Translations under genes and position numbers: made by a program
Shown: positions 36,070-44,778 of the stretch, one piece after another
Layout: every line of letters starts with the position of its first letter
Numbering within the stretch: the first letter of the stretch is position 1
The notes under the pieces: model-generated
What the model saw: the letters and a program-made list of their open reading frames with translations, nothing else
Database searches by the model: none
What the model was told of the DNA's origin: nothing
Origin: Halorussus salilacus
GTDB lineage: Archaea; Halobacteriota; Halobacteria; Halobacteriales; Haladaptataceae
DNA: 64,000 bases
NCBI RefSeq assembly: GCF_024138125.1
Contig: NZ_CP099993.1
Location: forward strand, 1,612,001-1,676,000
Direction: 5' to 3'

Positions 36070-36839
36070 TGTTCGAGGAACGGTCGCTCTCCGGGGAGGT
36101 GGCGGGGGTTCGCGAGCGCCACGCACCCGACGCGCTCGTCCTCGACTGCGCGAGCGACTTCGAGACGCTCCCCCCGGCGCAGGCCGAGGACCTCGGCCTG
36201 CTCGCCGACTCGCTCGCACCCCTGTCGTACCCCGAGGAGTGGCTCCCCGAGGACGCCCCGGAACTCCTCCGGCGCTTGGCCTCGACCGACTTCACGGTCG
36301 GGATGCCCGGCGACGGGAGCGTGGCGTGGACCCGCCAGACCGTCCCGCCGACGGTGTTCGTGAAGGCCCGCGTGCAGGGGTCGCCCGAGGACTTCGTGGA
36401 CTTCCTCCTCGCGGAGGCGCTCGTCGAGGTCGGCACGGACGAACCCGAGCACTTCTTGGGGTTCTTCGGCGAGCGCTACCGGGACCTCGATTCGGCGCTC
36501 CCGTTCGACTCGGGGAGCGTCTACCAGATAGCCGCCGCGCTGTACGACGCCTACCTCGGCCTCCACACCCGCGAGGTCTTCGCCGACTGGGCCGACGACC
36601 GCCCCCGCCTGTTCGAGGCGTGGCGGGACGCGGGCGAGCGCATCGAACCCCGACTGGAGGGGCTTCCCTCGGCGATGGCCCGCGACGAGACCGACTTCGC
36701 CGACGCCGCGGAGTTCGCGTGTAGCGCGGTCAAGCACGGTCTCGAACTCCCCGCGCCGTTCGCGGCGCTCGACACCGAAGCCTATCGCGACCACGGACCG
36801 GCCTACGCGGTCACATGGGCGGAGAAGACGTTCGCGTGA
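36069..36839 (+). CDS. Conserved haloarchaeal protein of unknown function, 256 aa
   Basis: Acidic, all-helical-looking soluble protein without Cys-rich or nucleotide-binding motifs. Notable segments: VLDCASDFETLPPAQAEDLGLLADSL, FTVGMPGDGSVAWTRQTVPPTVFVKAR and DSGSVYQIAAALYDAYLGLHTREVFADW. I do not recognise the family. The ATG at 36069 is chosen because it overlaps the stop of the 30-aa gene and halophile-like codon use starts here. Confidence 0.8.
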   Translation: MFEERSLSGEVAGVRERHAPDALVLDCASDFETLPPAQAEDLGLLADSLAPLSYPEEWLPEDAPELLRRLASTDFTVGMPGDGSVAWTRQTVPPTVFVKARVQGSPEDFVDFLLAEALVEVGTDEPEHFLGFFGERYRDLDSALPFDSGSVYQIAAALYDAYLGLHTREVFADWADDRPRLFEAWRDAGERIEPRLEGLPSAMARDETDFADAAEFACSAVKHGLELPAPFAALDTEAYRDHGPAYAVTWAEKTFA

Positions 36840-36898
36840 GGCCGTGACTCACACAACAGTTTTGACCCTGAGTAGTGAATCCGTACTCGGTGGGTCCT

Positions 36899-37003
36899 AT
36901 GAGCAAGTACTGGGAGCTTCGCGGAGAGGACCGCGGTTGGGAGGAACAGCTCTACCCCGACGCCACCGACGAGGACGGCGTCGAGGCGTGGTCGACCGAG
37001 TGA
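36899..37003 (+). CDS. Small acidic protein, 34 aa
   Basis: MSKYWELRGEDRGWEEQLYP followed by DATDEDGVEAWSTE. Too short for most gene finders, but it is acidic, Trp-rich (three Trp) and GC3-rich, like real halophile genes. The last codons are part of a 19-bp tandem repeat that continues after the stop. No homology assigned. Confidence 0.5.
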   Translation: MSKYWELRGEDRGWEEQLYPDATDEDGVEAWSTE

Positions 37004-37061
37004 CTGCGAATCGACCGAGTGACTGCGAATCGACCGAGTGACCGCGAATCGACCGAGTGAC
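36990..37061 (+). repeat. 19-bp tandem repeat spanning a stop codon
   Basis: About 3.7 copies of GACTGCGAATCGACCGAGT (one copy has GACCGCG) start in the final codons of the 34-aa gene. The remainder of this gap to 37294 is non-coding, with degenerate CTCCGGTCGAAACGA repeats and an ORB-like site. Confidence 0.85.
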
Positions 37062-37241
37062 TGCGCGAGCGGTCGGACATCGGATTCTACTGTCGTCGTG
37101 ACCCGACAGCGACGCGTCTCCGATGGTCTCGGCTCGGCTCGATTCGGCTCGACTCGTGCGCTCCGGTCGGACACGACTCGCGCGTTCCGGTCGAAACGAT
37201 TCGTTCGCTCCGGTCGAAACGACGGGATTCGACCCGAGCGA

Positions 37242-37262
37242 ACCCCTCCGTTTCGACTGGAT
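37242..37262 (-). promoter_or_regulatory. ORB-like element outside the origin
   Basis: Plus strand ACCCCTCCGTTTCGACTGGA; reverse TCCAGTCGAAACGGAGGGGT. Immediately downstream of the ferredoxin stop codon (37295), about 5.4 kb from the unwinding element. Confidence 0.65.
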
Positions 37263-37294
37263 GGGACGCCCCTTCGGGCCGGTAGTCTTGTTAC

Positions 37295-37540
37295 TCAGGG
37301 AATCAACTGCTCGCCGTCGTCGTCGTAGACCGCGATGGCGTCCACCGGGCAGACCCGCGCGGCCATCTTCGCGTCGAACTCGGCGTCCTCGGGAATCTCG
37401 CGGACGAACACGTCCTCGTCTTCCTCCTCGGAATCCCGGAGGTCGGCCTTGCCGTCGTCGCGGTTCTCCTCGAAGGCGTCCCACTCGGCGGTACACTGGA
37501 ACATCCCGGTGCAGGTGTCGCGGTCGAACTCGATTCGCAT
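37295..37540 (-). CDS. Single-cluster [3Fe-4S]/[4Fe-4S] ferredoxin, 81 aa
   Basis: Cluster ligands: DTCTGMFQCTAEW near the N-terminus and ARVCPVDAIAVYDD near the C-terminus, so only three Cys are in the usual positions (C-x5-C ... CP). This spacing is typical of [3Fe-4S] monocluster ferredoxins used with P450s or dehydrogenases. A strongly acidic middle (DSEEEDEDVF) is the usual halophile insertion. ATG at 37540 chosen because it gives the standard MRIEFDRDTC start. Confidence 0.88.
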   Translation of the reverse strand: MRIEFDRDTCTGMFQCTAEWDAFEENRDDGKADLRDSEEEDEDVFVREIPEDAEFDAKMAARVCPVDAIAVYDDDGEQLIP

Positions 37541-37582
37541 GCCTCGACGTTTGCGGGGTACCCTCAAAGCGATGGCGGAGTC

Positions 37583-38335
37583 TCAGGAGACGTACTCGGA
37601 GAGCGCCTCGGCGGTCGGGCCGAGGAACTCCGTCAGTTGTTCCTCGCGCTCGACGCCGGACTCCCACTCGTCGGGGGTCAGGTGATCGCCGATTTCGTGG
37701 ACCACGGCCGCGTCGGCACCACGGTACTCCGCTACTGCGAGCATCGCGGCGGCCTCCATCCCGAGCGAGAGGACTCCTTCATCGGCGTAGTGCTCGATCT
37801 CCGGGACGGTTTCGCGGTAGTAGGCGCTAGTCGTCCACGTCGGACCACGGTGGGTCTCGACGCCCGCGGCCGAGAGCGACTCGTCGAGCGCATCGACCAG
37901 TTCGGGCGTCGCCCGCACCTCCTCGTCCGGCGAGAGGTAGTGATACGAGACGCCCTCGTCCCGAATCGCCCGCGTCGGAAGGATGGCGTGGTTAGGCGGG
38001 ATGGATTTCTGGAGGCAACCACAGCCGCCGAGAATGCAGACGACTTCGGCCCCGGCCGCGATGACGTTCTCCGTAACGGTCGCGGTCATGGGCGACCCGT
38101 AGCCAAAGTTTCCGACGAACCCGACGTCGTCGTTCAGCAGGTGGACCTCCTGACTTCTGACGACGTTTATCGACTCGTCTGCTCGGTCCACGACTTCCTC
38201 GTGAAGCACGTCTTGGAAGCCGATTATGACGGCTGGCGGAACGTCTGGGAGACCCTCGCCCTGCTCTTCGACCGCCTCCGCGGGCGAGAACAGGGCGTCG
38301 GCGTCGTACTTATCGCCGAAATTAGGGATGGGCAT
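37583..38335 (-). CDS. Nucleoside phosphorylase-family protein (uridine phosphorylase-like), 250 aa
   Basis: Features: [35 protein letters not shown] (phosphate/ribose region of the NP-I fold), [16 protein letters not shown], and [23 protein letters not shown], in which ME is the ribose-binding signature. Expected to cleave a nucleoside with phosphate; base specificity not determinable. The ATG at 38335 ([11 protein letters not shown]) is preferred to one 26 codons upstream. Divergent from hel308, with a dispersed repeat between. Confidence 0.85.
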   Translation of the reverse strand: MPIPNFGDKYDADALFSPAEAVEEQGEGLPDVPPAVIIGFQDVLHEEVVDRADESINVVRSQEVHLLNDDVGFVGNFGYGSPMTATVTENVIAAGAEVVCILGGCGCLQKSIPPNHAILPTRAIRDEGVSYHYLSPDEEVRATPELVDALDESLSAAGVETHRGPTWTTSAYYRETVPEIEHYADEGVLSLGMEAAAMLAVAEYRGADAAVVHEIGDHLTPDEWESGVEREEQLTEFLGPTAEALSEYVS

Positions 38336-38435
38336 GCTCGGACGTGGTCGGTCGCTGGGAAATGTTTTCTGGTGGTGTGACTCCGATTCACGCAGTTCGC
38401 TTAGTCCCACCATTCCGCCTGACTTGGAGTCGAGA

Positions 38436-38575
38436 AGTCGCTAGCTACTCCGTCACCTATGAGACCGCACCGCGACCGCAGGCCACACGCCTCCCCAACC
38501 GACTGCGTTTCTCGGGCCTGCCGTGGGCAGGCCCTGCGATACTCATCCCTCGCGCGTGTCGGCGTGGGCCAAACA
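38436..38575 (-). repeat. Dispersed intergenic repeat, copy C
   Basis: On the minus strand it carries the same ordered blocks as copies A and B: CGCGCGAGGG, GAGTATCGCAG, AAACGCAGTCGGTTGGGGAG, TGCGGTCGCGGTGCGGTC and GGAGTAGCTAGCG. Uniquely, an 18-base hairpin, GCCTGCCCACGGCAGGC, is inserted after the CAG block. Sits in the 350-bp divergent gap upstream of hel308; no gene in this gap other than the 21-codon leader. Confidence 0.75.
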
Positions 38576-38651
38576 GCGCCCCACGCCAGCACGCGCCGAG
38601 TGGTCGGTCCACTATCGAAACTCCCCGCATCCACCTCACGCCCCGACCCGA

Positions 38652-38660
38652 CAGTTTAAA
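38652..38660 (+). promoter_or_regulatory. TATA box of the hel308 transcript
   Basis: CAGTTTAAA lies 27-35 nt upstream of a short ATG reading frame at 38687, fixing the likely start of transcription a few bases before that ATG. Confidence 0.6.
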
Positions 38661-38686
38661 CCACAGGACGCGCCAAAGGCGGGGTA

Positions 38687-38752
38687 ATGAGTACGTTCGT
38701 CTCCCTACCGGTCGCCTCTCCGCGAACCTTCCTCCGGGGGCGGTCGGCGTGA
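38687..38752 (+). CDS. 21-codon leader ORF overlapping the hel308 start
   Basis: [20 protein letters not shown] then Ala and stop. The TGA overlaps the hel308 GTG as GTGA. Because the TATA box predicts a transcript starting almost at this ATG, ribosomes would meet this frame first. Its composition is not acidic, so it is more likely a coupling or regulatory leader than a functional peptide. Confidence 0.45.
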   Translation: MSTFVSLPVASPRTFLRGRSA

Positions 38753-40986
38753 CCGTGGACATCTCCGACATCCCCGACCTCCCAGAGGGAGTCCCCGAGC
38801 ACTTCCGCGAGCAGGGAATCGAGGAGCTGTATCCTCCCCAGGGCGAGGCGGTCGAGGCCGGAATCGCCGACGGCGAGAGCGTGGTCGCGAGCGTCCCGAC
38901 CGCGAGCGGCAAGACCCTCATCGCCGAGTTGGCGATGCTCACCAGCGTCGCCCGCGGCGGGAAGGCCCTCTACATCGTTCCCCTGCGCGCGCTCGCGAGC
39001 GAGAAACGGGCCGAGTTCGAGGAGTTCGAGGAGTACGGCGTCTCCGTGGGCGTCTCGACGGGCAACTACGACAGCGACGGCGACTGGCTCGCGAGCAAGG
39101 ACATCATCGTCGCCACCAGCGAGAAGGTCGACTCGCTGGTCCGCAACGGCGCCCAGTGGGTCGACGACCTGACCTGCGTGGTCGCAGACGAGGTCCACCT
39201 CGTCGACGACTCGTCTCGCGGGCCCACGCTGGAGGTCACCCTCGCGAAGCTCCGGAAGCTCAACGAGGACCTCCAGACCGTCGCGCTCTCGGCGACGGTC
39301 GGCAACGCCGACGAGATAGCCGAGTGGCTCGACGCCACCCTCGTCGACTCGACGTGGCGACCCATCGACCTCCGGAAGGGCGTTCTCTACGGGCAGGCGC
39401 TCCACTTCGACGACGGCTCGAAGACCCAGATATCGCGGGGCAACGAGAAGGCGACCGCGGCGCTCGTGGAGGACACCCTGACCGACGAGGGGTCGAGCCT
39501 CGTCTTCGTCAACTCCCGGCGGAACGCCGAGGCCGCCGCCCGGCGGCTCTCGGACGTGACCCGCGATTACCTCACCGACGAGGAGCGCGGGAAACTCCGC
39601 GAGGTCGCCGACGAGATTCGAGACGAGAGCGACACCCAGACCAGCGACGACCTCGCCGACGCGGTCGAGAAGGGGGCGGCGTTCCACCACGCGGGCCTCG
39701 CGAGCAAGCACCGCGCGCTGGTCGAAGACGCGTTTCGCGACCGACTCGTCAAGGTCATCTCCGCGACCCCGACCCTCGCGGCGGGGGTCAACACGCCCTC
39801 ACGGCGGGTCATCGTCCGCGACTGGCGACGCTACGACGGCGACGTCGGGGGCATGCAACCGCTCGACGTGCTGGAGGTCCATCAGATGTTCGGCAGGGCG
39901 GGCCGACCCGGCCTCGACCCCTACGGCGAGGCGGTTCTCATCGCAAACGGCCACGACGAACTCGACGAGCTGTTCGAGCGCTACGTCTGGGCCGACCCCG
40001 AACCGGTGCGCTCGAAGCTCGCGGCCGAGCCCGCGCTCCGGACCCACATCCTCGCGACCGTCGCCTCCGGGTTCGCCGACACCGAGGACGAACTCGTCTC
40101 GTTCCTCGAACGCACCCTCTACGCGACCCAGACCGACGAGACCGGGCGGCTCGAAGCCGTGACCGACAACGTCCTCGAATACCTCGAACGAAACGAGTTC
40201 CTCGAACGCGAGGACGGTGGGCTCCGAGCGACCGGACTCGGCCACCGCGTCTCACAGCTCTACGTCGACCCCATGAGCGCCGCCGAGATAATCCACGGCC
40301 TCCGGGACGCCGACCGCAGGCCGACCGCGCTCGGCCTCTACCACCTCGTCGCGCGCACGCCGGACATGTACGAGCTCTACCTCCGGTCGGGCGACCGCGA
40401 GGAGTACACCGAGCTCGCATACGAGCGCGAGACCGAGTTCCTCGGGTCGATGCCCTCGGAGTTCGAGGACCACGCGTTCGAGGACTGGCTGTCGGCGCTC
40501 AAGACCGCCCGCCTGCTCGAAGACTGGGCCTCCGAGTTGGACGAGGACGAGATTACGGAACGCTACGGCGTCGGGCCGGGCGACATCCGCGGCAAGGTCG
40601 AGACCGCCGAGTGGCTCCTCAACGCGGCCGAGCGACTCGCGGGCGAACTCGACCTCGAATGGGGGCCTGCGATCCGGGAGGCCAGAAAGCGCGTCGAGTA
40701 CGGCGTCGCCGAGGAACTGCTCGACCTCGCGGGCGTCCGGAACGTCGGCCGCAAGCGCGCCCGGCGGCTCTACGAGGCCGGAGTCGAGTCCCGGGCCGAC
40801 CTCCGGGAGGCCGACAAGTCGGTCGTCCTCGGGGCCCTCCGGGGCCGTCGGAAGACCGCCGAGACCATCCTCGAAAACGTCGGCCGGAAGGACCCCGACC
40901 TGACCGGGGTCGAGGGCGAGGCGAGCGCCGAGACCGCGAGCACCGACGACGGGAGCGGCCAGCAGAGCCTGGGTGACTTCGAATGA
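38749..40986 (+). CDS. hel308: ATP-dependent DNA helicase Hel308, 745 aa
   Basis: Ski2-type 3'-5' helicase acting on stalled forks. Seen: Q-like motif [12 protein letters not shown], Walker A PTASGKT (50-56), DEVH, SATVGN, motif [12 protein letters not shown], and motif [16 protein letters not shown]; then winged-helix, ratchet and C-terminal HhH domains ([20 protein letters not shown]). The final QQSLGDFE fits a PCNA-interacting (QxxLxxF) motif. Start is a GTG ([14 protein letters not shown]) since no in-frame ATG is nearby. cgi121 follows 22 nt downstream, an arrangement seen in other haloarchaea. Confidence 0.96.
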   Translation: MTVDISDIPDLPEGVPEHFREQGIEELYPPQGEAVEAGIADGESVVASVPTASGKTLIAELAMLTSVARGGKALYIVPLRALASEKRAEFEEFEEYGVSVGVSTGNYDSDGDWLASKDIIVATSEKVDSLVRNGAQWVDDLTCVVADEVHLVDDSSRGPTLEVTLAKLRKLNEDLQTVALSATVGNADEIAEWLDATLVDSTWRPIDLRKGVLYGQALHFDDGSKTQISRGNEKATAALVEDTLTDEGSSLVFVNSRRNAEAAARRLSDVTRDYLTDEERGKLREVADEIRDESDTQTSDDLADAVEKGAAFHHAGLASKHRALVEDAFRDRLVKVISATPTLAAGVNTPSRRVIVRDWRRYDGDVGGMQPLDVLEVHQMFGRAGRPGLDPYGEAVLIANGHDELDELFERYVWADPEPVRSKLAAEPALRTHILATVASGFADTEDELVSFLERTLYATQTDETGRLEAVTDNVLEYLERNEFLEREDGGLRATGLGHRVSQLYVDPMSAAEIIHGLRDADRRPTALGLYHLVARTPDMYELYLRSGDREEYTELAYERETEFLGSMPSEFEDHAFEDWLSALKTARLLEDWASELDEDEITERYGVGPGDIRGKVETAEWLLNAAERLAGELDLEWGPAIREARKRVEYGVAEELLDLAGVRNVGRKRARRLYEAGVESRADLREADKSVVLGALRGRRKTAETILENVGRKDPDLTGVEGEASAETASTDDGSGQQSLGDFE

Positions 40987-41008
40987 CGGCGGGAGGCGGT
41001 GACCGAGA

Positions 41009-41563
41009 ATGAGGCTGGTCGAGGGCCGCGCCGACATCGACGACCTCGACGCCTTCCTCGCCGACCTCGGCGAGGTCGGCGAGGAGTTCGACTGCGCGGT
41101 CCAGGCGTTCGACGCAGACCTCGTGGTCGGCGTCGACCATCTCCGGACCGCGGTCGAGCGCGCCGACCGCGCGCTCGACCGCGGCGAGAACGTCGCCCGC
41201 GACCCCGCGGTCGAGATACTGCTGTACGCGGCTGGCCGCCGTCAGATTAACCGCGCCCTCGAAATGGGCGTTGACGAGGGCGAACACGACGTGGTCGTGG
41301 TCGCCCACGGCCAAGCGGAGGCGAGCGACGAGGCGGGCGCGGCCGACGCCGTCCGGGGGCTACTCGCGCCCGTGGAGACCGCGCCCGCGTCCTCGGACGC
41401 GGGCGCGGTCTCCACGGACCGAGGCCCCGTCTCGGCCGACCGCATCGACCGCGAGGCGGTCCGGGAGTTCTTCGACGTGAGCGAGGCCGAACTCGACGCG
41501 ACCGACGCGAGCCTCGCGGATCTGGTCCGCGAGCGCGTCGCCCTGCTCGACGTGGAGAAGTGA
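41009..41563 (+). CDS. cgi121: KEOPS complex subunit Cgi121, 184 aa
   Basis: Part of the KEOPS complex making N6-threonylcarbamoyladenosine in tRNA; Cgi121 binds the tRNA 3' end. Recognised from ARDPAVEILLYAAGRRQINRALEMGVDEGEHDVVVVAHG, the central signature, and the C-terminal REFFDVSEAELDATDASL. A 30-residue Ala/Ser/Thr insertion (VETAPASSDAGAVSTDRG) between core strands is not conserved. ATG start, 22 nt after hel308; probably co-transcribed. Confidence 0.92.
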   Translation: MRLVEGRADIDDLDAFLADLGEVGEEFDCAVQAFDADLVVGVDHLRTAVERADRALDRGENVARDPAVEILLYAAGRRQINRALEMGVDEGEHDVVVVAHGQAEASDEAGAADAVRGLLAPVETAPASSDAGAVSTDRGPVSADRIDREAVREFFDVSEAELDATDASLADLVRERVALLDVEK

Positions 41564-41671
41564 CTCTGAGGAAGGGTAGATGCTGGTTCGCGACGCAACA
41601 CGAAAGTAGGGTAGCCGACGTTTCTTCGCGCCCGCCGCGACTTGCCCGGGGAGTCAGGGAGCAGGTCTACC

Positions 41672-41812
41672 CTACTGTGACTCCGTGCGGGTCAACCGTC
41701 GATACGCGATGTACAGCCCGATCAGAGCCGTCGCCAGTTCGGCGGCGACTTTCGTCAACTGAAGGGCCGTCATCGCTTCGACTGCGACCACGACGGGGTA
41801 AGACGCGGTCAT
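41672..41812 (-). CDS. Short single-TM protein, 46 aa (possible fragment of a small membrane-protein family)
   Basis: Reads MTASYPVVVAVEAMTALQLT followed by KVAAELATALIGLYIAYRRL and a polar end. One TM helix is likely at about 22-38. The end resembles the first helix of a larger haloarchaeal membrane-protein family, so it could be a truncated copy. A GGTGA ribosome site lies 8 nt upstream but is locked in a 7-bp hairpin (41819-41840). The surrounding 557 bp between cgi121 and 42121 hold nothing else convincing; AT-rich promoter-like sequence is at 41870-41910. Confidence 0.45.
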   Translation of the reverse strand: MTASYPVVVAVEAMTALQLTKVAAELATALIGLYIAYRRLTRTESQ

Positions 41813-42120
41813 CGCTTCGTCACCGCACTACCACGGTGACATCGAACAGGAACCGAAGGAGAAAGAAAAGTGTTTCTCTTCGACTATTTAGGTAATATCG
41901 ACTCACTTCATCTGAGTATCGAATCGGATTCGGAAAACCGGCGATGAGTCTCTGTAGCTCGTTTCCGGGAAAAGGGCATCATGTGCGTACGATGACGCAA
42001 CGATGCCACGTCTTACCCGGTTGGGAGTAGTATCCGGCCGCTAATATGCTTTCCCCTCGTCGCGGCGACGACCCCGGCGTAGCCAGCAGGGTTACGGAAC
42101 TCAAGGCCCTATCGGAATCC

Positions 42121-42501
42121 ATGGCCGACTACGACCCCGACGCCGAGAGCGAGCAACGCCACGCCCGCGAGCGCCAGCGCGAGCGGACCGAGTCGGTCGA
42201 GAGCATGCTCGGGGAGGCCGGGCGGATGCTCGGCGAGCACAAGTACCCCGCCACGAGCGAGGAGCTGGCGACCGAGTACGGCGACCAGCAACTCGACCTG
42301 GCGAACGAGACCGAGTCGCTCGGGAGCGTCTTCGACCGACTCGTCGACGAGCGCTTCGAGTCGGCCGACGAGGCCCGCGAGGCGGTCTACAACGAGCTCA
42401 CCGGCGAGGCCGCAGGTCCCGAGGAGTACAACGACCAGCGCGACCTCGGAGCGTTGGACGAGGAAACCACGGACGACGGGTCGTACGTGAGCGAAAACTG
42501 A
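42121..42501 (+). CDS. DUF5789-family haloarchaeal protein, 126 aa
   Basis: The core ESMLGEAGRMLGEHKYPATSEELATEYGDQQLDLANETESLGSVFDRL, followed by FESADEAREAVYNELTGEAAGPEEYNDQRDL, matches my memory of DUF5789. Soluble, highly acidic, helical; function unknown. The ATG at 42121 (MADYDPDAESEQ) is preferred because an earlier in-frame ATG adds a non-acidic stretch. Followed by an ORB-like site and a 280-bp gap without genes. Confidence 0.8.
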   Translation: MADYDPDAESEQRHARERQRERTESVESMLGEAGRMLGEHKYPATSEELATEYGDQQLDLANETESLGSVFDRLVDERFESADEAREAVYNELTGEAAGPEEYNDQRDLGALDEETTDDGSYVSEN

Positions 42502-42523
42502 TGGGTCCGAGCGCTACGGAAGT

Positions 42524-42545
42524 CTCCAGTCGAAACGAAGGGGTT
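42524..42545 (+). promoter_or_regulatory. ORB-like element outside the origin
   Basis: CTCCAGTCGAAACGAAGGGG, then TT. Same core as the 37242 element in opposite orientation. About 10.8 kb from the unwinding element. A second GAAGGGGTTTAAATC string follows at about 42575, lacking the rest of the box. Confidence 0.6.
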
Positions 42546-42780
42546 AAATCGGAGGACGGAACCGGATTCTCCGAAGGGGTTTAAATCCCGGTACGTCCAC
42601 CTCGACTGCGCTCTTCGGCGTTCGAAATCCGACTACTTGATAGTTCCGATTCGCGCCCGAAGTCGCCCGCGCGGAAACGACCCCATACCGCTCGACCCCG
42701 CGAGGACGCTCGTCGTTACCGACTCACCGGGCGCGTAAACCGGCGCATAACAAAACTCGGGGGCGCGGAAATCACCGGCG

Positions 42781-44085
42781 ATGACGAGCATCGCCATCGT
42801 CGTGCTGGACACCCTCCGGGCCGACGCGTTCGAGGAGGCGTTCGACTGGCTCGACGGCCGCCGGTTCGCGAACGCCTACTCGACCTCCCACTGGACCGTG
42901 CCCGCCCACGCGTCGCTGTTCACAGGCCGGTACGCCAGCGAGGTCGGCGTCCACGGCAAGTCGCCGACCCTCGACTGGGAGGGGACGGTGCTGCCCGAGG
43001 CCCTCCGCGACGCGGGCTACCGGACCCGCCTGTTCACCGGCAATCCCCAGATATACCGGTACGACGGTTGGGACCGCGGCTTCGACCAGCGCGTCAATCA
43101 GGCGAGCCTCGGCCTCGTCGGCGACGTATTCGACTGGGGGACCTTCGGACACGAGTCCGAGCGGTCGGGCCTCGCGCTCTACCTCGAAGGCCTCCTCCGG
43201 TGTCTCGTCGGGGACTGCGCGACGCTCCCGTCGCTCCGAGAGGGCTACCGCCTGTTCACCAACTCCTCGGCCTACGGCGGGGCCGAGGGCCTCCGCGAGC
43301 GGGTCCGGGCTACCGAGTTCGGCGACGACGAGTTCCTGTTCGCCAACGTCATGGACGCCCACACTCCGTACTACCCGCCCGACGGCGGCGACCCGGTGGT
43401 CGTGGTGGCCGCCGACGCGCTCGCGGGCTCGGTCGAAGACCCCGACCGAATCCGGCGGGCGTACCGGACCGGAGTCGAGTACCTCTCGAAGGTCTATCGC
43501 GACATCTACCGCGAACTCCGCGAGGACTTCGACTACGTGGTCACGCTCTCGGACCACGGCGAACTCCTCGGCGAACGCGGCATGTGGAACCACTCCATCG
43601 GTCTGGACCCGGAACTGGTCCGAGTCCCGCTCGTCGTCAGCGGCGACGACGTGGACGACGGGACCTGCGAGGCAGTCGTGAGCCTGCTCGACGTCCACCG
43701 GACGGTCGCCGACCTCGCGGGACTCCCGGACGCCGTGGCCGATTCGCGGGGCCAGAATCTCCTCGACGACCCCGAGGCCGTCCCGCGACTCACCGAGTAC
43801 CACGGATTGGTCCCGTTCCACGACGACCAGTTCGAGCGCAAGGGAGTCGCCGACCTCGCCGAGCGCTACGACCGGCCCCTAGACGGCTTCGTCGCTCCGA
43901 ACGGCTTCTACGGCTACGAGACCCACACCGAGGGATTCCGGTCGGTCGGCGACCCGCCGACCGACGACCCCGAGGCGCAGTTGCGCGAGTTGGTGGGCGA
44001 AATCGACCGCCGGGAGGTGGACCGCGAGGAGATGTCGGTCCCCGAGGACGTGCAGGACCGACTGGAGGACCTGGGGTACGCCTGA
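42781..44085 (+). CDS. Sulfatase/alkaline-phosphatase-superfamily hydrolase with Thr nucleophile, 434 aa
   Basis: N-terminal metal site VVLDTLRADAF; nucleophile region HWTVPAHASLFTGRY; second metal site in VVTLSDHGELLGERGMWNHSIGLDPELVRVPLVV. In true sulfatases the nucleophile is a Cys/Ser matured to formylglycine in C/S-x-P-S/A-R. Here the position is Thr and the Arg is His (TVPAH), so a formylglycine sulfatase is unlikely; a phosphodiesterase or phosphoglycerol-transferase-like activity fits better. No signal peptide, so cytosolic. ATG start; AT-rich CATAACAAAACTC upstream may be its promoter. Confidence 0.88.
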   Translation: MTSIAIVVLDTLRADAFEEAFDWLDGRRFANAYSTSHWTVPAHASLFTGRYASEVGVHGKSPTLDWEGTVLPEALRDAGYRTRLFTGNPQIYRYDGWDRGFDQRVNQASLGLVGDVFDWGTFGHESERSGLALYLEGLLRCLVGDCATLPSLREGYRLFTNSSAYGGAEGLRERVRATEFGDDEFLFANVMDAHTPYYPPDGGDPVVVVAADALAGSVEDPDRIRRAYRTGVEYLSKVYRDIYRELREDFDYVVTLSDHGELLGERGMWNHSIGLDPELVRVPLVVSGDDVDDGTCEAVVSLLDVHRTVADLAGLPDAVADSRGQNLLDDPEAVPRLTEYHGLVPFHDDQFERKGVADLAERYDRPLDGFVAPNGFYGYETHTEGFRSVGDPPTDDPEAQLRELVGEIDRREVDREEMSVPEDVQDRLEDLGYA

Positions 44086-44165
44086 GATCGGCGACAGTTC
44101 CCGTGTCGGCTCGGAATACCGACCGTACCGAGAATTTATGCCCTTCCGACGGCGTGGTTGTAGCC

Positions 44166-44666
44166 ATGAGCGACGCCGACGAAGCATCCGCGCCGGGGAA
44201 CCGTATCGGTGCGGTCGAGCGAATCCACGTCGCGCCGGGCATGGGCGGCGACCCCGAATCTCGGGAGTCGGTCGAGGCGGTGGCCGACCGCGGTCTCGAA
44301 GGGGACCGCTACTTCGAGGGCGAGGGCATCTACAACGAGCGCGACGACCTCGACCCCAGCGACGTCACGCTCATCGAGGCCGAGGCGCTGGACGCCGCCG
44401 CGCGGGACTACGACGTCGACCTCGCTCCCGGCGCGCACCGACGAAACCTCACGACGCGAGGCGTCGCGCTCAACCACCTCGTCGGCGAGCGCTTCCGGGT
44501 CGGCGAGGCGGTCCTCGAAGGCACCGGCCTCTGTGAGCCCTGTTCCTACATGGAGCGGGTCGCCGACCAGCCCGACGCGATGACGGCGCTCGAACACCGG
44601 GGCGGACTCGACGCCCGAATCGTCGAGTCCGGGCGTATCGCCGTCGGCGACGACGTGGTCTGGTGA
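44166..44666 (+). CDS. MOSC-domain protein, 166 aa
   Basis: MOSC domains bind molybdenum cofactor-related sulfur groups. Matching parts: VERIHVAPGMGGDPESRESVEAVADRGLEGDRYF, SDVTLIEAEALDAAARDY, HRRNLTTRGVALNHLVGERFRVGEAVLEGTGLCEPC and the invariant Cys within it. Length equals stand-alone MOSC proteins (YiiM-like). ATG at 44166, short acidic leader. Ends 65 nt before the drop in GC that marks the next block. Confidence 0.93.
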   Translation: MSDADEASAPGNRIGAVERIHVAPGMGGDPESRESVEAVADRGLEGDRYFEGEGIYNERDDLDPSDVTLIEAEALDAAARDYDVDLAPGAHRRNLTTRGVALNHLVGERFRVGEAVLEGTGLCEPCSYMERVADQPDAMTALEHRGGLDARIVESGRIAVGDDVVW

Positions 44667-44731
44667 GCAGGGAGAGGAGATCGAAAGAGCGTCGTCGTGA
44701 CTCTCGGTTCGGATTACGGAGAAACGTCGAG

Positions 44732-44743
44732 TAGTCCCATCAG
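44732..44743 (+). repeat. 12-bp partial repeat of the tRNA-Gln 3' end
   Basis: TAGTCCCATCAG matches the tRNA-Gln end TAGTCCCACCAG at 45932-45943 in direct orientation, 11 of 12. It lies where GC falls. Possible attachment-site scar, but short enough to be chance. Confidence 0.3.
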
Positions 44744-44778
44744 AAATGATTAGCTTGAGATTTGAATCCTTATCTCTG

